This document shows positions 34,857 to 45,164 of a DNA stretch of 64,000 nt, piece by piece. Origin of the DNA: Candidatus Leptofilum gracile. GTDB taxonomy: Bacteria > Chloroflexota > Anaerolineae > Promineifilales > Promineifilaceae. Below the pieces are notes generated by a model. That model worked only from the letters and a program-made list of their open reading frames with translations. It had not been told where the DNA came from and did not search any database. Both the position numbers and the translations under genes were made by a program. The stretch is taken from the NCBI GenBank assembly GCA_016713825.1, contig JADJOJ010000011.1:372001-436000 (forward strand), given 5' to 3'. How positions within the stretch are numbered: position 1 is the stretch's first letter; each line of letters starts with the position of its first letter.

Positions 34857-35846
34857 ATCAAAATCGTAGTCGTCGTCGAAATCTTCTTCAAAATAGTTCT
34901 TGCTGCGGCGGCGGTCGATGTAGCGGTCGAATTCAGCGGAGATGTCGGGGTCGTCAAAATTGCCGTCCAGGGTGACGTCAAACACTAAATCGGCGAAATC
35001 ATCGGGGGGAACGGCCGTATCCTCTCCAAACTCATCTTCCAAGCTGGCCAACTGCTCCTCCAACACGTCCCGCTCAATCTGCCGTTTGGCAATGTCGTCG
35101 CGCAGCTGTATCTCCAGCTCGCCAAACCAATCCCGCCCGGCGCGCGCCCCCTTTGCCTGACGGCGCATCATCACCGCGCTTTGGTGTTTGTCCAGCCGGA
35201 CCATCTCCTCGGCAATCTCTTCCAGCCGGTTTTGTACCCGCGTTAGCTCGCGGGTCAGCAAATCTAGCTGTTCTTGGTCCGATTGGATGGCAATGGTGTG
35301 CGGCGCGTCTGGTTCCAAAAGCAGCTGCTCCAGCTTCTCCAAATCACCCGCCGCGTACGCCGCGTTAATCGCCCACATCATCTGCGTGCGGTAGTCGCGG
35401 TCCGCCTCATCCACTGCCATGTCGGGATGAAAGCGGCGGGCCAGTTGGCGGTAAAGCTGTTTCAGCGATACCTTCTCTTCCTCAGCCAGCGCCTGGCGCG
35501 GCGCTTTCGGTGCGGTGTGGTAGCGATACTCGCCTGATTCTGAGGCGCTTTTGCCAGAAGCCCACGCCGCCGCTTCATTTTCCGGGTCGGTTTGCCACCC
35601 TTCACCCAGCCAGCGCATCTGCCGCTTCAGCTCCTGAATTTCGGCATCCAGCTTGTCCAGCTTGTCCGTCAGTTTGGCAATGCGCGAGCGCAGCTTGAAC
35701 TCAAACGCACTAATCGCCGCCAGCCGATCCGACAGTTCCGCCTCGGCTTCCACCAGGCGCGGACGCAGGCTGTTTAGCAATACAGTTATCTGCTCAATTT
35801 GCTCATGCAAGCTGGTTTTTGCGGGTGATTGATTCGGGTTTGTCAT
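34854..35846 (-). CDS. J-domain (DnaJ-like) coiled-coil protein
   Basis: 330 residues. N-terminal coiled coil (about 12-80, EAELSDRLAAISAFEFKLR...), then an internal J domain (about 122-175) with LKQLYRQLARRFHPDMA and the essential HPD at 140-142. A second helical region and an acidic Asp/Glu-rich C-terminus (YFEEDFDDDYDFD) follow. J domains stimulate Hsp70 ATPase; the partner protein is unknown. Resembles unnamed cyanobacterial and Chloroflexota J-domain proteins with a preceding coiled coil. Divergent from the membrane protein gene at 35998. Confidence 0.85.
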   Translation of the reverse strand: MTNPNQSPAKTSLHEQIEQITVLLNSLRPRLVEAEAELSDRLAAISAFEFKLRSRIAKLTDKLDKLDAEIQELKRQMRWLGEGWQTDPENEAAAWASGKSASESGEYRYHTAPKAPRQALAEEEKVSLKQLYRQLARRFHPDMAVDEADRDYRTQMMWAINAAYAAGDLEKLEQLLLEPDAPHTIAIQSDQEQLDLLTRELTRVQNRLEEIAEEMVRLDKHQSAVMMRRQAKGARAGRDWFGELEIQLRDDIAKRQIERDVLEEQLASLEDEFGEDTAVPPDDFADLVFDVTLDGNFDDPDISAEFDRYIDRRRSKNYFEEDFDDDYDFD

Positions 35847-35878
35847 GCGCGTATTGTACCATCATTCGCCAACATAAC

Positions 35879-35908
35879 TTGACAAATTATCCCATAAATG
35901 TGTATAAA
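35879..35908 (+). promoter_or_regulatory. Sigma-70-type promoter
   Basis: TTGACA (35879-35884), 18-bp spacer, TATAAA (35903-35908). It lies 89 bp before the ATG at 35998, with GGAGAGAGG as RBS. A close consensus match, among the clearest promoters in the window. Confidence 0.7.
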
Positions 35909-35997
35909 TTTTGTGTTCCCAACATCGCAAAAAGTTCACTTCACGTCGTCAGAGCATCCAAACACACCGAATGAATTAATTACCTTGGAGAGAGGAT

Positions 35998-36495
35998 ATG
36001 CAAACACAAAACGGTGGAAATAACAGTTATCAAGGTCCAAAATGGGTGCCGCCCGTTGCCTTTATCGCGATGGGTTTGGTTGGCTATGCTGGTTTTGTCT
36101 GGCTGCGTGGTAACTATTTAGATGCTTTGGCAATTCCTCTGATAGTTGGTTTTGTTTGGCTCGCTGGAATGAAGCAAAAATTGGCTTGGGCTGTGGCTTT
36201 AGTTGCCTTTTATGTGCTGCTGGCCGTGCCCGCGATGGCAGCCGGTTGGATGGATCGGCAGATGCTGAATCCGATATTAACGGCCGTTGTTCTCATGGTA
36301 GTAACTTTTACTATGACCAGACTGCCACTACAAAAATCGGCTGTATTGGTCGCCTTTGTTGTTCTAGCTTTGGGCCTTCTATTTGCTTTTAGCTTCATTG
36401 AAGCATTCACGTTTGTGACGCTTTCAGTTGGTCTGGGCGCTGGCCTGTTGGGCCTCTACCTTTTCCCCCATTGGCGACAAGAGCCATCTTCTTAG
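35998..36495 (+). CDS. Hypothetical membrane protein
   Basis: 165 residues, not recognised. Four to six hydrophobic segments (VAFIAMGLVGYAGFVWL, ALAIPLIVGFVWLAG, LAWAVALVAFYVLLAVPAMAAG, ILTAVVLMVVTFTM, SAVLVAFVVLALGLLFAFS, LGAGLLGLYLFP) separated by very short loops. RBS GGAGAGAGG precedes the ATG and a good promoter lies upstream, so it is probably monocistronic. Confidence 0.7.
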   Translation: MQTQNGGNNSYQGPKWVPPVAFIAMGLVGYAGFVWLRGNYLDALAIPLIVGFVWLAGMKQKLAWAVALVAFYVLLAVPAMAAGWMDRQMLNPILTAVVLMVVTFTMTRLPLQKSAVLVAFVVLALGLLFAFSFIEAFTFVTLSVGLGAGLLGLYLFPHWRQEPSS

Positions 36496-36499
36496 CTTC

Positions 36500-36720
36500 C
36501 TCTCGGGCTGTGGCAGGCGTGCCGCCTCGCCACTTTTTTTGCCAGGGTGAATTGTGGGATTGAGGGAACTGTTTGGGTGGGAAACGGCCGTTGCCTGTAA
36601 AGTCATGCTAAAAATTTTAGGGACAATTTTGTAAAGTAGGCGGCGCGGCGGGACGCCGAGCCGCAGCCGGGCGAGGTTTTCGCTGGCCGAAGACCTCGCC
36701 ATAGCAGGGGGTACAATGAT
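36500..36720 (+). repeat. Direct repeat A flanking the interrupted lipoprotein gene
   Basis: About 200 bp highly similar to 38355-38555. Shared blocks include gccag-gtgaattgtggga, gtttgggtgggaaacggccg, ccatgctaaaaattt and ttttgtaaagtaggcggcg, plus gcaggggg. Copy A holds an extra GC-rich insertion (about 36640-36675). Confidence 0.8.
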
Positions 36721-36809
36721 GACGTATTATCCAGCGTCACTTTCAGTAGGGTCAACAGTAATTTTTCGATTTGTCGTTCCAGGGACTTGTCCAGGTTGAA
36801 AACAAAGAC

Positions 36810-38258
36810 ATGAGAAATCAAAAGTTCTTTAGAAGTCTACCGAGACTTATATTTGTAAGCTTGTTTATCTTGCCAGCTTGCACTCCGGGCGTGCCGGGCA
36901 CTGACCCAACAACGGAGCCAGTGAATAGTGACGAGGCTCAGTCCACAGTGGAAATCACCCCTAGTGAGCCAGAGATAGTTTCGATAGCTACCAATGAAGT
37001 GATAGCCGAGGTTGAGTCAACCGCCGTGCCGACGGTAACGTTGTCCTCACCGACGGAAACGCCTCAACCAACGCCACTGTCACCTGCAACTGATAGTGAA
37101 GGCTTGCAACTACTCGTCGCCACCCAAGATGACAGCTTGGCTATCTGGCAGGATGGTACGCTAAACCAGATGGCGAACACGGCGGGTGTTTTTTCGGCCG
37201 TTTTTGTTGGCGACTCTGATAACATTGCCTATGTGCGTGAGCATGAGGTGTGGTGTCTGGATGCGCGTACACAGGCGGCACGACAAGTACCGCTACCGTC
37301 AGAGCTTGTGGCCGCAATCCCTTACGAATATGAGGCACCGCATAGCATACTTTGGCTAGCATCGCTTGGGTACAACAGCAAGATCATGGGTACAGTATTT
37401 CATGGCACAGGTGCGTATGGAACTATCCTGGTGGATTGTGACACTGGTGTCAGCTAACTGATTGAGTCTACGCACCCTGGCTATCCTGTCTTAGCCCCAG
37501 ATGGCAGCAAAATCGCCATTGCCGGGACAACGGCAATTACTGTTTATGATCTTGTTTCCGGGGTGAGCAACGAATTGCTTATGTTTGAGCCTATCGGTAC
37601 TTATACCTCAGCTTCTTACTTTCCAATTTTATCCTGGTCACCAGATTCTACGCAGATAGTGACAGTGATCAATCCTCAAGATTGGTGGATGGAAGATATA
37701 GATGAAACATCCCTTGTTTACCGTTTGTCTATCGAGAGCGGAGAGATTGAGGTCGTGTCTCAAATTAACAGGATGTTTGTGCGCGAACCGTATACAGCGG
37801 CTGCTTATGGTGCAGAAAAGGTGGCCTACTCTATCCCAGCCGACCCCGCGACAGAACCATTCGGTTACATTCCTGCCAAACAAATGATTCTGGATGTAAG
37901 CAGCGGTACAGAAAGTCTGCTGTTTGAGGGAAACTCTGGATTTATGGGCTGGAATCCATTTTTTGACGCAAACACACGCTTTACTGGCTTAACTCCATGG
38001 AATCCAGCAGGGGAGCGCGTGATCTTTTGGGCAGGAAGTGACCCTTTTAACCAGAAGTTTGGCGTTTACGACTTTAGCGTAGGCGAGCAGTTAGAACAGA
38101 GGTTGCCCGGCGTGTTTGCTGGATGGATAAATGACACCTCGTTTCTCTGTACAGCCGATGGCTCGCTGTATTGGGCAACGATTACTGGCTTAGAGATCGT
38201 GTCAACTGAACTTGTGCCCAATGTTGCTCGTGTTTTTCAGGCGCGTATTTCTAAATGA
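36810..38258 (+). pseudogene. Beta-propeller-type lipoprotein interrupted by one in-frame TAA
   Basis: One frame from ATG 36810 to 38258 is broken only by TAA at 37455-37457. Codons on both sides continue the same protein (DCDTGVS | LIESTHPGYPVLAPDGSKIAIAG). The N-terminus has a lipoprotein signal (LIFVSLFILPAC) and a Thr/Glu/Pro-rich linker. The rest shows TolB/WD-like propeller strands (VLAPDGSKIAIAGTTAITVYDL, FPILSWSPDSTQIV, FGVYDFSVGEQL). Family not identified. It is framed by about 200-bp direct repeats, as a duplicated or inserted unit would be. Likely a recent pseudogene, or a two-part product if translation restarts at 37563. Confidence 0.7.
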
Positions 38259-38354
38259 TAAGGAGACTGGGCGGAGGCGGTAGATCAGGAACATTGCATG
38301 TTCAAAACAGTTAACAAATTTTTACGAATTCCTTGCTGAGGCGAGGTCTTCTAA

Positions 38355-38555
38355 ATCACGGGCTGGGGCAGACGCAGGTGCATATATGCAGTGCCTCACC
38401 ACTTTCTTTGCCAGAGTGAATTGTGGGATTATTGGAGCGGTTTGGGTGGGAAACGGCCGTTGTCTATAAAACCATGCTAAAAATTTGAGGAACAGTTTTG
38501 TAAAGTAGGCGGCGAGGTTTTGCGCTTCTGAAAACCTCGCCAGAGCAGGGGGCAT
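38355..38555 (+). repeat. Direct repeat B flanking the interrupted lipoprotein gene
   Basis: Second copy of the 36500-36720 sequence in the same orientation, with small differences and without the GC-rich insertion. It contains its own ACGGCCGT palindrome at the same position as copy A. Confidence 0.8.
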
Positions 38556-38566
38556 AATTTTGCAGA

Positions 38567-38620
38567 GTAGCCACAGATTCTTTCCGCGTAAAGTACGGCG
38601 CAGAAAGAATCTGCGGCTAC
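38567..38620. terminator. Long hairpin downstream of cimA
   Basis: GTAGCC-A-CAGATTCTTTC (38567-38584) pairs with GAAAGAATCTG-C-GGCTAC (38603-38620) with one mismatch. It lies about 25 bp beyond the cimA stop on the minus strand. No long T-run, so this is either terminator or repeat. Confidence 0.5.
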
Positions 38621-38643
38621 AAAATTACCCAATTACCAATTAC

Positions 38644-40203
38644 TCAATTACCCAACAACGCATATTCCATACTGTCCGCCAACGCCTGCCAACTCGCTTC
38701 GATAATGTTGGCGCTGGCCCCGACGGTGCTCCAGCTTTTGTTGCCCTGGCGCGTGTCAATCAGCACGCGGGTGGTGGCGGCGGTGGCGTTTTCGCCATCC
38801 AGAATGCGCACTTTGTAATCCACCAGCTTGATGCTGCTCAGCTGCGGGTACACATCTACCAGTGCCTTGCGCAGCGCCGCGTCCAGCGCGTTGACCGGGC
38901 CATTGCCTTCGGCGACGGTGTGCATGCGCTTGGGGCCAACCCGCACTTTGACGATCGCTTCGGCATTGAGGCCGCGCCCGCGCCGCTGGCTGACGTTCAC
39001 GGAGTAATCAATCACCTCAAACGGCGGCACGTAGGCGGGGTGGGTGCGGCGCAGCATCAGCTCTACGGACGCTTCCGCCCCTTCAAAGGTAAAGCCCTGC
39101 GACTCCAGCACTTTGATTTGCTCCAACGCTTTGCGTAAATCGAGGCTTTCGGTGTTGAGACCAAACTGTTTGGCTTTGTCTACCAGATTGCCCCGTCCAG
39201 ACAGCTCCGAAACGACGCTGCGCTGCTGGTTCCCCACCAATTCCGGCTCGATGTGCTGGTAGCTGAGCGGGTTTTTGAGCATGGCGGCGACGTGGATGCC
39301 GCCCTTGTGGGCAAAGGCGCTGGTCCCCACAAACGGTTGGTGGTCGTCCAAATCCAGGTTGGCGACTTCGGCGACGTAGCGGGAAAGCTCGGTGAGGCCA
39401 GCCAATTTTTCTGGCGGCACGCAGTCGTACCCCATTTTGAGCTGCAAATCGGGGATCACGCTGCATAAATTGGCGTTGGCGACGCGCTCGCCGTAGCCGT
39501 TGATGGTGCCTTGCACCTGTACGGCACCGGCGCGCACCCCGGCCAGCGAGTTGGCCACGCCGCACTCACCGTCGTCGTGGGTGTGAATGCCGATTTGGGT
39601 TTTGGGGCCAACGGCCGTTTTCACCTCCACCATAATCTCCTCAATCTCCCAGGGCAGGGAACCGCCGTTGGTGTCACACAACACCACGCTGTCCGCCCCG
39701 TTCACGGCGGCGGCCTTCAGGGTGGCGATGGCGTATTCCGGGTTCGCCTTGTAGCCGTCGAAGAAATGCTCCGCGTCGTAAATCACCTCTTTGTCGTGCG
39801 CTTTGCAGTACGCCACGCTCTCGCCAATCATCGCCAGATTTTCTTCCATGCTCACTTCCAGCACGTCGCGCACGTGCAAATCCCACGTTTTGCCCACCAG
39901 GGTAATGACCGGCGTGTTGGCCTCGATGAGCAGCTTCAGGTTGGCGTCTTCTGCGGGCGTGATTCCTTTGCGGCGGGTGCTGCCAAAGGCGCACACCTTG
40001 GCGTGTTTCAGGTCCAGCGAGCCGACGCGGCGGAAATATTCCACGTCCTTGGGGTTGGACCCCGGCCAGCCGCCTTCGATGTAGTCGATGCCAAATTCAT
40101 CGAGCTTTTGGGTGATTTTGAGCTTGTCGTCGAGTGAGAGGGAAATCCCTTCGCGCTGGGTGCCGTCGCGCAAAGTGGTGTCGTAGAGGTAGATTTTGGT
40201 CAT
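38644..40203 (-). CDS. cimA: (R)-citramalate synthase
   Basis: About 519 residues of the LeuA/CimA family. It condenses pyruvate and acetyl-CoA to citramalate, giving 2-oxobutyrate for isoleucine without threonine. Motifs: YLYDTTLRDGTQREGISLS, IEGGWPGSNPKD (typical of the CimA/LeuA2 type), VLCDTNGG, IGIHTHDDGECGVANSLAG and the C-terminal LeuA-dimer regulatory domain (about 400-519). Start ATG 40203 has SD AAAGGTGA; the frame from 40266 reads through a palindromic repeat and is rejected. Follows leuD directly, so they are probably cotranscribed. Distinct from leuA at 43486, which favours the citramalate assignment. Confidence 0.9.
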   Translation of the reverse strand: MTKIYLYDTTLRDGTQREGISLSLDDKLKITQKLDEFGIDYIEGGWPGSNPKDVEYFRRVGSLDLKHAKVCAFGSTRRKGITPAEDANLKLLIEANTPVITLVGKTWDLHVRDVLEVSMEENLAMIGESVAYCKAHDKEVIYDAEHFFDGYKANPEYAIATLKAAAVNGADSVVLCDTNGGSLPWEIEEIMVEVKTAVGPKTQIGIHTHDDGECGVANSLAGVRAGAVQVQGTINGYGERVANANLCSVIPDLQLKMGYDCVPPEKLAGLTELSRYVAEVANLDLDDHQPFVGTSAFAHKGGIHVAAMLKNPLSYQHIEPELVGNQQRSVVSELSGRGNLVDKAKQFGLNTESLDLRKALEQIKVLESQGFTFEGAEASVELMLRRTHPAYVPPFEVIDYSVNVSQRRGRGLNAEAIVKVRVGPKRMHTVAEGNGPVNALDAALRKALVDVYPQLSSIKLVDYKVRILDGENATAATTRVLIDTRQGNKSWSTVGASANIIEASWQALADSMEYALLGN

Positions 40204-40210
40204 GGTGTCA

Positions 40211-40288
40211 CCTTTTCGGTAATCCGTTGTCCGTAATCGGTAATCCGTAATCCGTAATCGGTTCACCGATTACCGATTACCGTTCACT
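40211..40288. repeat. GTAATCGGTAATCCG family repeat supplying the leuD stop
   Basis: Tandem CGGTAATCCGT units followed by inverted CCGATTACCGATTACCG. On the minus strand the leuD stop TAA (40277-40279) is part of the repeat, so the final leuD codons derive from it. Confidence 0.75.
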
Positions 40289-40887
40289 GGTATTGACGCG
40301 GGCCGGATGCGCTGCTTCAAATTCGGCAACGGCATCGGCCTGCTTAAGTAAGTAACCGAGTTGGTCCAGCCCTTCGAGCAGGCAGGTTTTGCTGAAATTG
40401 TCGATGGGGAACTGGACGGAACGGCCGTCTGGCAAAACAACCGTCTGGCTGGCTAAATCCACGCTCACTTCCGTGTGCGGGTCTTCGGCCACCAGGCTCA
40501 TCAGCTGCTCGTGGGTCTCGTCATCGACGATGATGGGCAGCAGGCCGTTTTGAGCGAGTTGTTGCGGAAGATGTCGGCAAAGCTGGTGGAGATAACGGCC
40601 GTAAAGCCAAAATCCATCAGCGACCAGGGGGCGTGCTCCCGGCTGGAGCCGCAGCCGAAGTTATCGCCCGCCAGCAAAATTTGTGCGCCCGGCGCGGTTG
40701 GCTGGTTCAGCGGAAAATCCGCCCGGGGCGAGCCGTCTTCGTTGTAGCGCCAATGGTGGAACAAATTTTTGCCCAACCCTTTTTTGCTAATCGTCTTCAA
40801 AAACATCGCCGGAATGATCTGGTCCGTGTCGATATTTTCCGTGGGAATGGCCACCATGTGGCTGGTTAAGGTTGTGAATGGTTGCAT
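40277..40887 (-). CDS. leuD: 3-isopropylmalate dehydratase small subunit, frameshifted
   Basis: Small subunit of isopropylmalate isomerase, partner of LeuC. The N-terminal frame (from ATG 40887) shows TENIDTDQIIPAMFL, ILLAGDNFGCGSSREHAPW and FADIFRNNSLK, then goes out of frame. The continuation, LPIIVDDETHEQLMSLVAEDP, lies in another frame ending at 40277. Adding one A to the AAAA run (plus-strand TTTT at 40548-40551) gives SLKNGLLPIIVDDE and a normal LeuD of about 203 residues. A homopolymer sequencing error or a real lesion. Follows the 160-residue unknown gene and precedes cimA. The last residues come from a repeat. Confidence 0.9.
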
Positions 40888-40902
40888 AATCTTCTCTTTT
40901 TA

Positions 40903-40933
40903 GGTGCGACGCACTTTTAAAGTGCGTCGCACC
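40903..40933. repeat. GTGCGACGCAC hairpin upstream of leuD
   Basis: GGTGCGACGCACT (40903-40915) pairs with AGTGCGTCGCACC (40921-40933), a 13-bp perfect stem with a 5-nt loop. Same family as 15406-15451. It lies 16 bp upstream of leuD. Confidence 0.8.
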
Positions 40934-40944
40934 TTGGGTAATCG

Positions 40945-41427
40945 TTATTGATAAGCAAACTGAAAGCGAAACGGCCGTTCCCTTACCAAACTCACCTGCT
41001 GAACGGTTGCTTCCGTCAGGGTTACAATGCCCTCATTGGCCAGTTCCTGCACAAAGTGGGGGCGGAACCAGTCGCTGAGCTGGGCCGGATCGCTGAATTT
41101 GTGGGGGGCGTGCAGGAGCAAACGGCCGTATCGTTCCATCTGCACCTCGGTGATGAGCTGGCGCAGGCCCACGCGGTGCAGCAGATTCTTTTTCAGCTCA
41201 TACTTATTCAATCCGCTCAACGGGATGCTAAGACGGCCGTGGCTTTCGCTGAACACCGGGTTTTCCACCTCGATTGCTTCGCGCACCACGCCATCCAGCT
41301 TGCCAAAGCGGCATTGGGAGAGATCCCCAACCAGCACCAGCGACGTCGCTGCATCGACATGTGGCAGCAACTGTTTTATAAACTCTACAGCATAGCGAAC
41401 GTTTAGTTGATAGGTTGGGTGTTCCAT
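40945..41427 (-). CDS. Hypothetical protein between leuC and leuD
   Basis: 160 residues, not recognised. N-terminus HPTYQLNVRYAVEFIKQLLPHVDAATSLVLVGDLSQCRFGKLDGV suggests an alpha/beta fold. Then GRLSIPLSGLNKYELKKNLLHRVGLRQLITEVQME and a C-terminal FVQELANEGIVTLTEATVQQV. No membrane segment or metal motif. Position inside the leu operon on the same strand hints at cotranscription but not function. Confidence 0.6.
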   Translation of the reverse strand: MEHPTYQLNVRYAVEFIKQLLPHVDAATSLVLVGDLSQCRFGKLDGVVREAIEVENPVFSESHGRLSIPLSGLNKYELKKNLLHRVGLRQLITEVQMERYGRLLLHAPHKFSDPAQLSDWFRPHFVQELANEGIVTLTEATVQQVSLVRERPFRFQFAYQ

Positions 41428-41443
41428 TTTTCTTCTCCTTTTG

Positions 41444-41505
41444 TTCGGTTATCGGTAATCGGTGGTCGGTAAACCGTTTACCGATTACTGTTCACGGATT
41501 ACCAA

Positions 41506-41510
<5 letters not shown>
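41444..41510. repeat. GTAATCGGTGGTCGG family repeat
   Basis: GGTTATCGGTAATCGGTGG ... ACCGTTTACCGATTACTG ... GGATTACCAATTACTG between leuC and the unknown gene; it touches the leuC stop at 41506. Same family as 34765 and 40211. Confidence 0.75.
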
Positions 41511-42912
<1,402 letters not shown>

Positions 42913-42931
42913 AAAAATCTCCAATCAATTA

Positions 42932-42940
42932 TGTTATAAT
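42932..42940 (+). promoter_or_regulatory. Extended -10 promoter, apparently giving a leaderless mRNA
   Basis: TGTTATAAT matches the TGnTATAAT extended -10 exactly. The DUF4160 ATG at 42949 begins only 8 nt after it, about where transcription would start, and no RBS is present. No good -35 is visible. Confidence 0.5.
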
Positions 42941-42948
42941 CAAAGCCT

Positions 42949-43185
42949 ATGCCGACAGTATTGCAGGATGGGCCTTATTTCTTTGTCTTTTTTAGTTCGG
43001 ATCAAGGCGAGCCAGCCCATATCCATGTTAAGCGAGACAGAAATATCGTGAAGTTTTGGTTATCACCAATTTCGCTGGCAAAAAACCGAGGCTTCAAGGA
43101 ACATGAATTGCGTGATATTGTGCGGCTTGTTATTAAACATGAGCCTGTTTTGTTGGAGGCATGGCATGAATACTTTGGTTCTTGA
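42949..43185 (+). CDS. DUF4160 domain protein
   Basis: 78 residues, complete DUF4160: MPTVLQDGPYFFVFFSSDQGEPAHIHV (G-x-x-F-x-F-x-S-x-D...EP-x-HIHV) and a C-terminal LVIKHEPVLLEAWHEYF. It overlaps the DUF2442 gene by 20 bp. DUF4160-DUF2442 pairs are very common in bacteria and have been suggested to be toxin-antitoxin-like, with no firm biochemistry that I know of. Inserted on the plus strand between the minus-strand leuA and leuC genes, with its own promoter. Confidence 0.93.
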   Translation: MPTVLQDGPYFFVFFSSDQGEPAHIHVKRDRNIVKFWLSPISLAKNRGFKEHELRDIVRLVIKHEPVLLEAWHEYFGS

Positions 43186-43468
43186 AGCTGATCCACAGGT
43201 TACTGATGTTTCTTTTACAGATGACAAATTAAGCCTCGCTTTGAGTGACGGCCGTTTCCTCTTGGTTCCGCTCTCCTGGTATCCTCGTTTGTCTCATGCC
43301 ACACCTACCGAACGCAATAATTGGCAACTGTTGGGCGATGGGTACGCCATCGAGTGGCCAGACCTGGATGAACACATTGGTGTTGAAGGGTTGCTGGCCG
43401 GCCGACGAAGTGGTGAAAGTCAAACTTCGTTAGCTCGCTGGTTAGAATCCCGCACATCTGCTGCCTAA
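43166..43468 (+). CDS. DUF2442 domain protein
   Basis: About 100 residues, DUF2442: VTDVSFTDDKLSLALSDGRFLLVPLSWYPRL, then WQLLGDGYAIEWPDLDEHIGVEGLL. Start ATG 43166 with GGAGG just upstream, inside the DUF4160 coding end, so translation is coupled. Its C-terminal GRRSGESQTSLARWLESR is basic. Partner of DUF4160; possibly the antitoxin or DNA-binding half of the pair (inference). Confidence 0.93.
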   Translation: MNTLVLEADPQVTDVSFTDDKLSLALSDGRFLLVPLSWYPRLSHATPTERNNWQLLGDGYAIEWPDLDEHIGVEGLLAGRRSGESQTSLARWLESRTSAA

Positions 43469-43485
43469 TCCCCAATCTCCAATCT

Positions 43486-45144
43486 CTAATCTCCTGCTAC
43501 AGCCACCTGTTCCACTCGGCTGGATGTCTCACTGCTCGCCGCCAGCATCTTGTTCAGCGCGCTCAGGTAAGCGCGGGCGCTGGCCACCACGATGTCGGTG
43601 CTGGCCCCGTGGCCGCTGAAGGTGCGCGCATAATGCTGGCTGGTCTGCGGATTGAGGGCGTATTTGCCTACGCCATTGTCCGGCTGGATGCGAATTGTCG
43701 CTTCCGCCTGGGCATCTAACCCTTCCGTCACCGCGTTGATAGAAAACTCCATCAGCGTGGGCGATTCGCCAATAATGCGGTTGATCGCCTGGTAGGCGGC
43801 ATCCACCGGCCCGGTGCCCAGGGCGGCGTCCATGAAGGTGGTGCCGTCCGGCCCAGTCAGGCTGACGGACACGGTGGGGATGCTGTGGTCGCCGCACGAC
43901 ACCTGAATGTGGTTCAGCTTCCAGATTTCTGGCGGCTGGTAAATTTCGTCAGCAATAATCGCTTCGATGTCGGCGTCGGTGACCACTTTTTTCTTGTCAG
44001 CCAGCCGCTTGAAGCGCTGGAACGCTTGATCCAGCTCTTCTTTGTCCAGATCGCCGTAACCCAAATCTTCCAAACGCACGCGGAAGGCGTGACGGCCGGA
44101 ATGTTTGCCCAGCACCAGGGTGGAGGCGTGCAGCCCTACCGTCTCTGGTCGCATAATTTCGTAGGTGAGCTGGTTTTTCAGCATGCCGTCCTGGTGAATG
44201 CCCGCTTCGTGGGCAAAGGCGTTGGCGCCCACAATCGCTTTGTTGGGCTGGACGACCATGCCGGTGTAGGCGCTCACCATGCGGCTGGTGCGGGTGATGT
44301 GGGTGGTGTCGATGTTGGTGGTGAAGTTGAAGAAGTTGGGCCGGGTTTGAATAGCCATCGCCACTTCTTCCAGCGAGGTGTTGCCCGCCCGTTCGCCAAT
44401 GCCGTTGATGGTCACTTCCACCTGTCGTGCGCCGCCTTTGACGCCGGCCAGGGTGTTGGCTGTGGCCAGCCCCAGGTCGTTGTGGCAGTGGGTGGACCAG
44501 ACGACTTTGTCGGAACCGGGGGTGTTGGCGATGAGGTATTGAATGAGTCGGCCGTATTCCTCTGGCGTCACGTACCCCACCGTATCTGGGATGTTCAAGG
44601 TGGTTGCCCCCGCTTTAATCGCTTCGGTTAGCACCTGCACCAAAAAGTCCGGGTCAGAGCGACCCGCATCTTCCGGCGAGAACTCCACATCGTTGCACAG
44701 GCTGCGGGCAAAGGTCACCGCTTCGATCACCTGTTCCACGCACTCTTCGCGGTCCATTTTCAGCTTGTGTTCCAGATGGATGTCGCTGGTGGCCAGGAAG
44801 GTGTGGATGCGGTGGCGGGGGGCCACCTTCACGGCGTCGTAGGCGCGCTGGATGTCTTGCTTGTTGGCGCGAGCCAACCCGGCGATCACCATCGGTTGGC
44901 CGCTTTTGCGCCCTTCGGTAAGCGGCCCCACTTCCTCGGCGATGCGCCGCACGGCGTCAAAGTCGCCGGGCGAGGCGATGGGGAAGCCCGCTTCACAAAT
45001 GTCTACGCCCAGGCGGGAAAGCTGCCGGGCAATTTCCAGTTTCTCGTCTACGTTCAGCGTTGCGCCAGGCGATTGTTCGCCATCGCGCAGCGTTGTATCA
45101 AAAATAACCACTGTTTCCTGAATCTCGACACCATCGTCGTCCAT
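43486..45144 (-). CDS. leuA: 2-isopropylmalate synthase
   Basis: About 552 residues. It condenses acetyl-CoA and 2-oxoisovalerate, the first leucine step. Motifs: VIFDTTLRDGEQSPGATL, STHCHNDLGLATANTLAG, VEVTINGIGERAGNTSLEEV and the C-terminal allosteric LeuA-dimer domain (about 400-545; TVSVSLTGPDG). Start ATG 45144 with GGAG 7 nt upstream; the frame from 45207 reads repeat sequence and is rejected. Separated from leuC by the opposing DUF4160/DUF2442 genes, and downstream of ilvC across a repeat hairpin. Confidence 0.96.
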   Translation of the reverse strand: MDDDGVEIQETVVIFDTTLRDGEQSPGATLNVDEKLEIARQLSRLGVDICEAGFPIASPGDFDAVRRIAEEVGPLTEGRKSGQPMVIAGLARANKQDIQRAYDAVKVAPRHRIHTFLATSDIHLEHKLKMDREECVEQVIEAVTFARSLCNDVEFSPEDAGRSDPDFLVQVLTEAIKAGATTLNIPDTVGYVTPEEYGRLIQYLIANTPGSDKVVWSTHCHNDLGLATANTLAGVKGGARQVEVTINGIGERAGNTSLEEVAMAIQTRPNFFNFTTNIDTTHITRTSRMVSAYTGMVVQPNKAIVGANAFAHEAGIHQDGMLKNQLTYEIMRPETVGLHASTLVLGKHSGRHAFRVRLEDLGYGDLDKEELDQAFQRFKRLADKKKVVTDADIEAIIADEIYQPPEIWKLNHIQVSCGDHSIPTVSVSLTGPDGTTFMDAALGTGPVDAAYQAINRIIGESPTLMEFSINAVTEGLDAQAEATIRIQPDNGVGKYALNPQTSQHYARTFSGHGASTDIVVASARAYLSALNKMLAASSETSSRVEQVAVAGD

Positions 45145-45164
45145 TGTAAACACTCCATGTTTGT

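Noticed and set aside
37455..37457. In-frame TAA as possible recoding, by analogy with the TGA codons at 18337-18348
   Set aside because: TAA is not used for selenocysteine and falls at no catalytic motif. A plain nonsense mutation in a repeat-flanked gene is simpler.
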